Shown: piece by piece, positions 7,715-17,200 of the stretch
Layout of the letters: each line of letters begins with the position of its first letter
Numbering within the stretch: the stretch's first letter is position 1
DNA from: Oscillospiraceae bacterium
GTDB lineage: Bacteria > Bacillota > Clostridia > Oscillospirales > Oscillospiraceae
Assembly (NCBI GenBank): GCA_031262065.1
Contig: JAISIK010000038.1
Location: 1 to 37,721, forward strand
DNA: 37,721 bases
Direction: 5' to 3'
The notes under the pieces: model-generated
What the model saw: only the letters and a program-made list of their open reading frames with translations
Told to the model about the DNA's origin: nothing
Database searches by the model: none
Made by a program: the position numbers and the translations under genes

Positions 7715-9727
7715 ATGTTTCTTCCAACCACCCGTCGGGAGATGCGCGAACGCGGCTGGGAGCAAGCGGACTTCGTGTATATTATCGGCGACGCCTATGT
7801 CGATCATCCCTCCTTCGGGCATGCCATCATCAGCCGCGTGCTCGAGCAGGCGGGCTATCGCGTCGCCATTTTGTCGCAGCCGAACTGGAAAAACCCGCAG
7901 TCGGTCAACGCCTTGGGCGCGCCGCGGCTGGGATTCTTGGTCAGCGGCGGCAATATGGACTCCATGGTCAACCACTACAGCGTCAGTAAGCACCGCCGCA
8001 AAACCGACGCCTACACGCCCGGCGGCGTGACGGGGCGGCGCCCGGACTATGCAACGACAGTATACTGTAATCTGATTCGGCAGACGAATCCCGACGCCGT
8101 GATTCTCATCGGCGGTATCGAGGCGAGTCTTCGGCGGCTTGCGCATTACGACTACTGGTCGGACTCCCTCAAGCGCTCGATTTTGCTCGATTCGCAGGCG
8201 GATTTGCTGATGTACGGCATGGGCGAGCGGGGAATTGTCGAGATTGCAGACGCGCTAAACAGCGGGCTTCGCGTGCAGGATTTGACCTTTATTGACGGCA
8301 CGGCGTACCGCACAAAAGATACATCAAGCGTCACAGACGCCCTCGTCCTTCCAAGCTACGAGGCGCTTTTACAAGACCGCAAGAACTACGCAAAGAGCTT
8401 CTACCTGCAATATCAAAACACCGACCCCTTTCAGGCAAAGCGCCTAATCGAGTCCTACGGCGCGCAGGGCTTTGTCGTGCAGAATCCGCCGCAAAAGCCG
8501 CTGAGTACGCGGGAAATGGACGCGGTCTACGCGCTGGACTACTGCAACACCTACCACCCTTCCTATGAAAAAGCGGGCGGCGTGCCCGCGATTGCCGAGG
8601 TGCAGTTCAGCTTGGTGTCCAACCGCGGCTGCTTCGGCGGCTGCAACTTCTGCGCACTGACCTTCCACCAAGGGCGCATCGTGCAGACGCGCTCGCACGA
8701 ATCGATTCTTGCGGAGGCGCCGCGCATCGCGCAGCACCCGGAGTTCAAAGGCTATATCCACGACGTCGGCGGTCCGACCGCCAATTTCCGCGCCCCCGCC
8801 TGCGAAAAGCAGCGCACGAAGGGCGTGTGCACAAATAAGCAGTGCCTCTTCCCGCAGCCCTGCAAGAATTTGAACGCCGACCATTCGGACTATGTTGCGC
8901 TGCTTCGCAAGCTGCGCGAAATTCCGAAGGTGAAAAAGGTCTTTATTCGCAGCGGCATTCGCTTTGACTACCTGCTGGCGGACAGCGACCCCACCTTCTT
9001 TGAAGAGCTGGTGCGCCACCACATTTCCGGGCAGCTCAAGGTTGCGCCGGAGCATGTGTCGGACACCGTTTTGTCCTACATGGGAAAGCCGCAAAACGCC
9101 GTTTACGAGCGTTTTTGCAGAAAATACAAAAAGCTCAACGAGGCGCTTGGCTCGAAGCAGTTCCTTGTGCCCTATCTCATGAGCTCGCACCCCGGCTGCT
9201 CCCTGCGCGAGGCGGTAGAGCTTGCGGCGTATGTCAAGGGCTTTGGGCATATGCCCGAGCAGGTGCAAGATTTCTATCCCACGCCCTCGACCCTTTCCAC
9301 CGTGATGTACTACACCGGGCTTGACCCGCGCACAATGAAGCCCGTCTATGTGCCGACTGACCCGCACGAGAAGGCGATGCAGCGCGCCCTGATTCAGTTC
9401 AAAAATCCGAAGAACTACGCACTTGTGCGAGAGGCGTTGGAAAAAGCAGGACGCACGGACCTCATCGGCTTCGGCGCAAACTGCCTGATTCGCCCGCGCA
9501 AAGGAGAAGCGCCGCCAAACGTCGGTTATAAACCCGCAAAGCCCAAGCAAAGCGAAAAAAGACCGCCGCGCGGCAAAAGCGCGCCCCCCGCTTCGCGGAA
9601 GAAGGAAGCCGTTTCGTCGGGCAAACGCAGCGCCCTCATGCAAAGCGCCGATATTCCCGCAAAGCCGACACCCGCGCAGCTTCTGCAAGCAGAGCGCTAC
9701 CTCAAACGCCGCAAGAAAAAGAGATAA
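7715..9727 (+). CDS. ygiQ: YgiQ family radical SAM protein
   Basis: MFLPTTRREMRERGWEQADFVYIIGDAYVDHPSFGHAIISR...; SNRGCFGGCNFCALTFHQGR radical SAM motif; C-terminal Lys/Arg-rich tail. Confidence 0.92.
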   Translation: MFLPTTRREMRERGWEQADFVYIIGDAYVDHPSFGHAIISRVLEQAGYRVAILSQPNWKNPQSVNALGAPRLGFLVSGGNMDSMVNHYSVSKHRRKTDAYTPGGVTGRRPDYATTVYCNLIRQTNPDAVILIGGIEASLRRLAHYDYWSDSLKRSILLDSQADLLMYGMGERGIVEIADALNSGLRVQDLTFIDGTAYRTKDTSSVTDALVLPSYEALLQDRKNYAKSFYLQYQNTDPFQAKRLIESYGAQGFVVQNPPQKPLSTREMDAVYALDYCNTYHPSYEKAGGVPAIAEVQFSLVSNRGCFGGCNFCALTFHQGRIVQTRSHESILAEAPRIAQHPEFKGYIHDVGGPTANFRAPACEKQRTKGVCTNKQCLFPQPCKNLNADHSDYVALLRKLREIPKVKKVFIRSGIRFDYLLADSDPTFFEELVRHHISGQLKVAPEHVSDTVLSYMGKPQNAVYERFCRKYKKLNEALGSKQFLVPYLMSSHPGCSLREAVELAAYVKGFGHMPEQVQDFYPTPSTLSTVMYYTGLDPRTMKPVYVPTDPHEKAMQRALIQFKNPKNYALVREALEKAGRTDLIGFGANCLIRPRKGEAPPNVGYKPAKPKQSEKRPPRGKSAPPASRKKEAVSSGKRSALMQSADIPAKPTPAQLLQAERYLKRRKKKR

Positions 9728-9733
9728 AGAAGC

Positions 9734-9770
9734 GCGCCCCCAAAGCCATCGGCTTTAGGGGCGCATTTTT
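9734..9770 (+). terminator. Rho-independent terminator between convergent ygiQ and ABC transporter genes
   Basis: gcgccccc-aaagcc-atc-ggcttt-aggggcgc-attttt. Confidence 0.8.
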
Positions 9771-9790
9771 CGTTTCGAGCGCGGGGATGC

Positions 9791-11725
9791 TTAGGTTGTC
9801 TTCTCCTCGCCGCTCCCCTGCGCATTTCCGGTGTACAGCCGATAGTAGCGGCCTTTTTGCTCAATCAAACTGTCGTGCGTGCCGCGCTCGATGATTCTAC
9901 CCTGCTCAAGAACCATAATGCAGTCTGCATTGCGGACGGTAGACAGGCGGTGGGCGATTACGAAGGTCGTTCTGCCCTTCATCAGTTCATCCATGCCCCG
10001 CTGCACGAGCGCTTCCGTGCGGGTATCGATGGAGCTTGTCGCCTCGTCGAGAATCAGCACGGGCGGGTCTGCCACCGCTGCTCTTGCAATGGCAAGCAGC
10101 TGCCTTTGCCCCTGCGAGAGCTTTTGCCCGTCGCCTGTGAGCATGGTGTCGTAGCCCTCGGGCAGCCTTCTGATAAAGCCGTCTGCATTTGCAAGTTTTG
10201 CAGCTGCTATGCACTCCTCGTCGGTCGCATCCAAACGACCGTAGCGGATATTGTCAATAACGCTGCCGGTAAACAGATGCGTATCCTGCAAAACGACGCC
10301 CAGCGAGCGGCGCAGGTCGTCCTTCTTGATTTTGTTGATATTGATGCCGTCGTAGCGGATTTTGCCGTCTGCAATATCGTAGAAGCGGTTGATGAGGTTG
10401 GTAATGGTCGTCTTGCCCGCGCCGGTCGAGCCGACGAAGGCAATCTTCTGCCCCGGCGTTGCGTAAAGGTCGATATTGTGCAGCACGGTTTTCTCCGGCA
10501 CGTAGCCGAAGTCTACGTCGTCAAAGACCACGTCGCCTGCGAGTTTCTTATAGGTGACTGTGCCGTCCGCCTTATGCGGGTGCTTCCACGCCCAGACCCC
10601 GGTGCGCGTGGGGCATTCGGTAATCGTGCCGTCGGGCTGTTCGCAGGCGTTTACCAGCGTGACATAGCCCTCGTCCGTCTCCGCCCGCTCATCAAGAAGC
10701 CGGAACACACGCTCCGCCCCGGCAAGCGCCATAACCACGGCGTTGAGCTGCTGGCTCACCTGCACAATCGGCTGATTGAAGCTGCGGTTGAGCGTCATAA
10801 ACGCGGCAATCGTGCCGATGGTAAGCCCTGCGTAGCCGCTGATTGCCAGGGCAGCGCCCACAACGACGCACAGCACGTAGCTGAGCGTGCCGAGCTGCGC
10901 ATTGACGGGCATTAGGATATTGGCAAAGATATTCGCCCTGCAAGCACTGCTGCGCAAGGTCTCATTAACTTCCTCAAATTCCCGGATACTCGCGTCTTCG
11001 TGGTTGAAAACCTTGACGACCTTCTGCCCCTGCATCATTTCCTCGATATAGCCGTTGAGCCTGCCGATATCGCTCTGCTGCAAGGCAAAATACTTGCCCG
11101 ACTTTCCCGCAATCGTCTTCGTTGCAAGCATCATAATGGCAACCATTGCAAGAGCAAGCAGCGTCAAAGGTACATTGAGCGCAATCATGCTCACAAGCAC
11201 GCTGATTATCGTAATACTGCTCGAAAACAGCTGCGGCATACTCTGCGACAGGAACTGCCGAAGCGTATCAATATCGTTGGTGTATACCGACATAACGTCG
11301 CCGTGCGCGTGGGTATCAAAATACTTTATGGGAAGCCCCTGCATATGCGAGAACAGCTCTTCGCGCAGGCGAAGCATCGTGCCCTGCGTGACGGTAATCA
11401 TAATGCGGTTGTACATCCACGCCGCGAGCACACCGATGCCGTAGATGATGGCGACCTGCAACAGCTGCATCAGCAGCGGATGAAAATCGGCAGTGCCCGT
11501 CTGCTCCATGGAAGAAACCATGGGGTTAATATAATTGTCGTAGAGCCTTTGCAGAAACAAAATGCCGTTCAGCTGGGCGACAACCGTGAGAATAATCCCA
11601 ATAGCCACGAAGAACAGATGCCACTTAAAATGCTTAAAGACCATGTTCAGGGTGCGGCGCAGGTTTTTGCCCATATTGCGGGGCTTTTCGGGGACGGGGG
11701 GGCGATTGTTACGTTTCCTTTTCAC
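9791..11725 (-). CDS. ABC transporter ATP-binding/permease protein (heterodimeric exporter subunit with canonical Walker B Glu)
   Basis: 644 aa; TM domain plus NBD: GSTGAGKTT, LSQGQRQLLAIARA, LILDEATSSIDTRTE, FVIAHRLST. Confidence 0.92.
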   Translation of the reverse strand: MKRKRNNRPPVPEKPRNMGKNLRRTLNMVFKHFKWHLFFVAIGIILTVVAQLNGILFLQRLYDNYINPMVSSMEQTGTADFHPLLMQLLQVAIIYGIGVLAAWMYNRIMITVTQGTMLRLREELFSHMQGLPIKYFDTHAHGDVMSVYTNDIDTLRQFLSQSMPQLFSSSITIISVLVSMIALNVPLTLLALAMVAIMMLATKTIAGKSGKYFALQQSDIGRLNGYIEEMMQGQKVVKVFNHEDASIREFEEVNETLRSSACRANIFANILMPVNAQLGTLSYVLCVVVGAALAISGYAGLTIGTIAAFMTLNRSFNQPIVQVSQQLNAVVMALAGAERVFRLLDERAETDEGYVTLVNACEQPDGTITECPTRTGVWAWKHPHKADGTVTYKKLAGDVVFDDVDFGYVPEKTVLHNIDLYATPGQKIAFVGSTGAGKTTITNLINRFYDIADGKIRYDGININKIKKDDLRRSLGVVLQDTHLFTGSVIDNIRYGRLDATDEECIAAAKLANADGFIRRLPEGYDTMLTGDGQKLSQGQRQLLAIARAAVADPPVLILDEATSSIDTRTEALVQRGMDELMKGRTTFVIAHRLSTVRNADCIMVLEQGRIIERGTHDSLIEQKGRYYRLYTGNAQGSGEEKTT

Positions 11726-13491
11726 TATGCCTCACCCATCCTTTCATCGAAGTCCCCGCCGCCGCGCGTTTGCTGCTGGTAGACCTCCTGATAGATATGG
11801 TTCGTCGCAAGCAGTTCCTCGTGGGTCGCAAAGGCGTCCACGCGCCCATTGTCGAGAACGAGGATTTTGTCCGCATCCTGCACGCTGGAAATGCGCTGGG
11901 CGATAATGAGTTTTGTCGTCTGCGGAATCTCCTCGCGCAGCGCTCTGCGAATACGCGCATCGGTCGCGGTGTCAACCGCGCTGGTGGAATCGTCTAAAAT
12001 CAGGATTTTCGGCTTTTTCAGTAGGGCGCGCGCGATGCACAGCCGCTGCTTCTGCCCGCCGGAGACGTTCGTGCCGCCCTGCTCGATGTAGGTGTCATAG
12101 CCCTCGGGCATAGCGGAAATAAAATCGTCGGCGCAGGCTAGGACGCAAGCCGCCTTGCATTCCTCCTGCGTGGCGTTCGGATTGCCCCAGCGCAGATTTT
12201 CCAAAATCGTGCCGGAAAAGAGCACGTTTTTCTGCAAAACCATGGAAACCTCTTCGCGCAGCGCACGAATGCTGTAGTCGCGCACATCGCTGCCGCCGAC
12301 GAGCACCGCGCCCTGCGTCACGTCATAAAGACGCGGTATAAGGTTTGCAAGGCTCGATTTTGCGCTGCCCGTTCCGCCGATGATGCCGATGGTCTGCCCC
12401 GCCTCGATGCGCAGATGCACGTCCTGCAATACGGGCTTACCCGTGCCCTCTTTCTTGTAGGAAAAGCTGACGTTTTCAAAAACGATGCTGCCGTCGGGCA
12501 CGCTCTGCTTTGGATTCTTGGGGTCTTTGAGGTCGGATTCTTCCTCCAGCACCTCGCAGATGCGCTTCGCACTGGCGATACTCATGCTGAGCATTACGAA
12601 AACCATGGAAATCAGAATCAGCGCCATGAGGATGCTCATGACGTAGTTAAACAGCGCCATCAGCCCGCCCGTGGTGAAGCCGTCGAGCACAATGGCTTTT
12701 GCGCCCAGCCAGGAAAGCCCGAGCATGCAGCAGAAAATCGTCCCCATCAGCACCGGGCTGTTGAGCGCAACATAGGTTTCCGCCTTCACAAACATGCGAT
12801 AAATCGCTTCTGCAGCCTTTGAGAACTTTCCGCGCTCATGGTCTTCGCGCACAAAGGACTTGACCACGCGGATGGAATTGACATTTTCCTGCACGCTGGC
12901 GTTCAAGTCGTCGTATTTCTTAAATACGCGGCTGAAGGTGTCCATCGCTTTGCGAATAATAAACACCGCGGCAATCAAAAGCGCACCCATGGCGGCAACA
13001 AAGACCAAGCTCAGCTCCGCGTGAATGGAGAAGGCAAAAATCAGCGCGCAAATCAGCTGCACAGGCGCGCGCACGCACACGCGCAGCAGCATTTGGTAGG
13101 ATTGCTGCACATTGTTTACGTCCGTTGTCAGGCGCGTAACCAAGCCCGCCGTGGAAAAGCGGTCGATATTGGAAAAGGAGTAGCCTTGAATTCTCTCAAA
13201 CATCCCCTGCCGCAAATTGGCTGCAAAGCCCGTCGATGCAATCGCCGAAAAGCGTCCGGCAATAAAGCCCGACGCCAACGCCAACAGACCAACCAAAATC
13301 ATCAGTCCGCCATACTGCAAGACGACCTGCATATCCCCGCTGCCGCCTGCCCCGTTTATGCCTTTGTTGATAATCTGCGCCATCAGAAGCGGCAGAATCA
13401 TATCCGCAAGCGCCTCCATCGCAGAAAAGAAAGGCGCAATCAGCGAAGCCCACTTGTACTGCTTGACTTGCGCCATCAGTGTTTTTAACAT
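11725..13491 (-). CDS. ABC transporter ATP-binding/permease protein (heterodimeric exporter subunit with degenerate nucleotide site)
   Basis: 588 aa; GGTGSAKSS, VSGGQKQRLCIARA, LILDDSTSAVDTATD, LIIAQRISS. Stop/start overlap with partner at 11725. Confidence 0.92.
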   Translation of the reverse strand: MLKTLMAQVKQYKWASLIAPFFSAMEALADMILPLLMAQIINKGINGAGGSGDMQVVLQYGGLMILVGLLALASGFIAGRFSAIASTGFAANLRQGMFERIQGYSFSNIDRFSTAGLVTRLTTDVNNVQQSYQMLLRVCVRAPVQLICALIFAFSIHAELSLVFVAAMGALLIAAVFIIRKAMDTFSRVFKKYDDLNASVQENVNSIRVVKSFVREDHERGKFSKAAEAIYRMFVKAETYVALNSPVLMGTIFCCMLGLSWLGAKAIVLDGFTTGGLMALFNYVMSILMALILISMVFVMLSMSIASAKRICEVLEEESDLKDPKNPKQSVPDGSIVFENVSFSYKKEGTGKPVLQDVHLRIEAGQTIGIIGGTGSAKSSLANLIPRLYDVTQGAVLVGGSDVRDYSIRALREEVSMVLQKNVLFSGTILENLRWGNPNATQEECKAACVLACADDFISAMPEGYDTYIEQGGTNVSGGQKQRLCIARALLKKPKILILDDSTSAVDTATDARIRRALREEIPQTTKLIIAQRISSVQDADKILVLDNGRVDAFATHEELLATNHIYQEVYQQQTRGGGDFDERMGEA

Positions 13492-13524
13492 ACGCTACCT
13501 CCGCGGGAAAATGTCCGCAGGTTA

Positions 13525-13553
13525 ATTATATGGCGTTTCCCATAAATTGTCAA
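13525..13553 (-). promoter_or_regulatory. Consensus sigma-A promoter for the ABC transporter operon
   Basis: Minus strand TTGACA-N17-TATAAT: ttgaca atttatgggaaacgcca tataat. Confidence 0.8.
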
Positions 13554-13637
13554 TGCTGCAATTACTTGCGGACTGCCGCTGTATCCTCGAAAAACCTTGC
13601 ATGCAATTTTAATTGGCGGCGCAAAATACTGCCGCGG

Positions 13638-14054
13638 CTATATCAGAGATTTGCCCATATCAAAGCAAGCAGCCTGCGCCTGCGGATTGGGTTTTTTACT
13701 GCAAATGTAACTGCTCGAGGCAAGCACCGCCCCGTGATTGACACATTTGCCCTCCCAAGCGCGCATCCACTCGCCGTTTCCCCGCCCGTAAGAGCCAAAC
13801 AAGGCGATTTTTTTACCGCAAAGATTACAAGAGGAGAACATCGGCGCAAATTCGCCTTCTTCCAGCTGCTCGATGCCCATCGGCGGACAACCGAAGGCAG
13901 TCACGTCAAAATCACCCATTTTTTGCCCGGCAAATTCGGAGGCGGTAAACATGCGCACATTTGCACCGGCGGCGCTTGCACCCTCGGCAATTTTCTTTGC
14001 CATTTCGGCGGTATTTCCCGTGCCGCTCCAATAAACAACCGCAATATTGCGCAT
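13638..14054 (-). CDS. Flavodoxin
   Basis: MRNIAVVYWSGTGNTAEMAKKIAEG (FMN phosphate-binding loop), ...ALFGSYGRGNGEWMRAWE. Confidence 0.9.
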   Translation of the reverse strand: MRNIAVVYWSGTGNTAEMAKKIAEGASAAGANVRMFTASEFAGQKMGDFDVTAFGCPPMGIEQLEEGEFAPMFSSCNLCGKKIALFGSYGRGNGEWMRAWEGKCVNHGAVLASSSYICSKKPNPQAQAACFDMGKSLI

Positions 14055-14207
14055 ACTATCCCCCTCCGATCCGTATTTTGTTCAACATCGATACACTATA
14101 ATTAAATTGTGCAATTTTTCTTCTTGTTCACAGTTTGTGCCGCGCGGCTTTGCGCTATTCTCCGCTTTTTTGACAATGTTTTGTAGAACATTTTGTAGAA
14201 ATACGCC

Positions 14208-14241
14208 AAAGGGCTGCCGCATTACTGCGACAGCCCTTTTT
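14208..14241. terminator. Hairpin downstream of the SLH/PHP surface protein gene, possibly bidirectional
   Basis: aaagggctgccgcattactgcgacagcccttttt. Confidence 0.55.
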
Positions 14242-14250
14242 GAGTATTGC

Positions 14251-17200
14251 TTAATTTACGGGTTGCGGATCTACAGGCGCCGGGTCTACGGGCGCCGGAT
14301 CAGCAGGTTCCGGGTCTACGACGGGCGCAGTTGCGAGTTGCACATAGCGCATAGCAATGGTTGCAAACTCAGCGCGCGTTGCGTTGCCGGCGGGGTCAAT
14401 CTTGCCGCTCTTACCATTGATGATGCCCACGGAGATGCACCACTGGACAGCGTCTTTCGCAAAGCTGGAGATCGATCCTGCATCCGGGAAGGACGCAATC
14501 AGCGCTTCGTTGCGCTCCGCGCCGGTCATACCGCCGATGATCACTGCATAGCGATACAGGAAGGTTGCCATTTCTTCGCGGGTGACATCCTGCGTCGGAC
14601 GGAATGTGCCGTCGGGATAGCCGGCGATGATGCCTTCGTCCATGCCCCATGCAACAGCTGCTTCATAGTAGCTGCCCTTTACGACATCGCGCGGAACTAC
14701 GCTCGAGCCGGTATCGGGTTCGCCCGCCATGCGGTAGAGAACCGTAACGACCATCGCGCGGTTGAGGGTGGCGTTCGGAGCAAACTGCGTGCTGGAGATG
14801 CCGTTGAACAGACCCTCTTCTACAACAAACTGTACGGAGTTGTGGAACCAGTCGTTCTTGGCGACATCTTTGAAGAGCTTGGCAACATTGACGCTGCTGT
14901 CGGTAATCTTGATTTCCGAACGGTCGCGCACACGCAGACGAGCGAAGATTGCAGCAGTTGCGCTGGTTTCATCGACGTCGCGAGAGCCGATGCCGACGCC
15001 CGTAATCTCATTACCGATCTTGAGGTTGTCAAGGCCGGTGTAGTCCTTCATGATGTACGCGTTGATGAACAGGCAAGCCTCGTTGCCTGCTGTATCGCGG
15101 ACATAAATCTTGTCGATATCGCCTTCGGTCTTGTGGATGCTGGTAACAATACCTTCAACCTGCATGAGGTTACCGATGCTGGAGTCTGCCATTGCAACCT
15201 TTGCGGAGACCGCCTCCGGCTCAATCGGGCTGACTGTGTCGGAGATAATCTTAATGCTGCCGCCGTAGGTGTCGGAGAGGTTCAGTTCGATTTCGCCGCA
15301 GTAGTAGGTAACGCCGCCATGTGCGCGAACCTTCTGACCGATGCGGAAGTTGCCTGCAACCGGGAAGAGGTTGATGCCGCGGGTTTCGTCCTGGATGTAG
15401 ATGCAATCGAAGAATGCAGTATCCTGATCGTAGCCGGAAGCATTGGCGGTTACGATACCTTCAACGGTATATTCCTCGCCTTCCTTACCGTTCTTGTGGA
15501 CATTGGAAATCTTGGTGATCTTCTCGTCGCCGCGCAGGGAGTCGAGAATGTTCTTCGTGATGAAGCGGTTGGTGTAGCTCTGGTCGTCCTTAATATCGTA
15601 GTTCGAGAAGAAGGTACAGCCGGAGGTAACCAGCCAGCCGCCGCCTTCGAGCTCTTCGTAGGTCATGATGTTGACCTTGCCCATCTCTACGGTAACGGTG
15701 TCGGTTTCGTAGTTGGGTACATAGGCAGAGCCTGTGAAGTTTGCGCCGTAGCTTGCGCCCCACGTGGTGTCGTAGCCCTTAACGAGAACGGTAACGTCCT
15801 CTTCCTTGCCTTCAAGAATCTCGATCGGACCTGCGTTGTAGAGCTGGAAACCGGTCTCGTTCGTCGGGCCGGGAACTGTGCCGTAGGCATTGGAGGAGGT
15901 GTACGCGCCTGCCGTGAAGACATGATCGGGGTTGGTGTTCTCCGCGCCGGAGAAGTAGATGCGGTACGCTTCGTTGGACTTCATCTCGTTATCGACAATG
16001 ATGCCGTCCACTGCGCGGACATTTGCGCCGACGGCTTCGAGAATGCCGTTGGTGACGTCTGCGCTGATGAGCTCGAACTTCGGCAAACGGTCGGACTTGG
16101 TGGTAACGATGAGGTTACCGCCGTTCGCCGCGTACTGTTCGATTGCCTCGAGTTCTGCCGGGGTGTAGTCAACCGATTGTAAAGCGCCTTTGTCGAAGGG
16201 AACGGTCAGCACGAGGAGCTTGTAGTCCTTGATGTTCTCATAGGTCATCTCGCCTGCCTGCACGAAGTTGACGCGAACGCCGTTCTCTGCGCAGTATGCA
16301 ATGAAGTTGCTCATGTTGTCGGTGTAGCCGCCGGAGACGTAGAAGTTACCATGGCCGTAGTCGATACCGACATCAAGCAGATCCTCTGCCAGATAGCACT
16401 TCTGGGTCATGCTTGCGGAGCACTTGAAGGACTTGCCGTTGTACTCGCCGTAGAAGATGACGGAGATCGTCTGTCTGCCGTCGACGGTACGGGTGTAGTC
16501 GAAGGTGTAGGTCTTTTCTGTGCCGGAGGCAACGGTATCTTCCACATTCAGGGTTTCGATAACCGTGGTCTTGTCGCCGACTGTCAGGGAGAACTCAACC
16601 TTGGAAATGGTATAGTCCAGGGGAGCTGCGTTATTGACGGTTGCGGTGATCTTCTCGCTCTCGCCGACTGCGCTCATCGCGGAATCGGTGACGATACCGC
16701 CGAAGATGGGCGTCGCTTCGCCGACCCAAACGGGAGCGGTAACCGCGATATTGCCGTCAGCCTGCGTAACCTTGATGTAGTAGTACGCATCGGTGTTGGG
16801 GATGGTAACATCCAGCTCGTAGCTCGAAGAGTTGGCGGTGTAGGTCTTCAGAACCAGACCGTTTTCGCCGATAATCTGCACCTTGCCGAGCTTCTCGCCG
16901 TCGGGGTCGGAGATGCTGGCGTTGATGTGTACGGTTTCGATTTCTACGTCGTCGTCAATGGGAATGATGCTGCCCATAAACGCGTCGTTGAGGTAGTAGT
17001 AAATGCTCAGGTTCTGGTCTTCCGTTGCGTAGACATGGCGCTCGGACATTGCCTTGTACAGACCGCCTTCGGTGAAATCTTCGGTGGCAATAACCACACG
17101 CGCGGTGTTCGAATCGCCCCAGTTACCCTTGTGGTTATCCTGGTTGTTCGTCGGGGCAACGTGCCAGCCCTTTGCCAGCGCAATGTCATATTCCGAATAG

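Noticed and set aside
8444-9688. 414-aa minus-strand ORF opposite ygiQ
   Set aside because: Shadow ORF; sense frame has the radical SAM CxxxCxxC motif of YgiQ.
9857-10915. 352-aa plus-strand ORF opposite the ABC transporter (also 11000-11782 and 12838-13488)
   Set aside because: Shadow ORFs; the ABC NBD motifs are on the minus strand.
14047-16182. 711-aa plus-strand ORF opposite the SLH/PHP gene (also 16351-17652 and 17716-18375)
   Set aside because: Antisense shadow ORFs of a 5.3-kb gene whose sense strand carries a signal peptide and SLH/PHP motifs.
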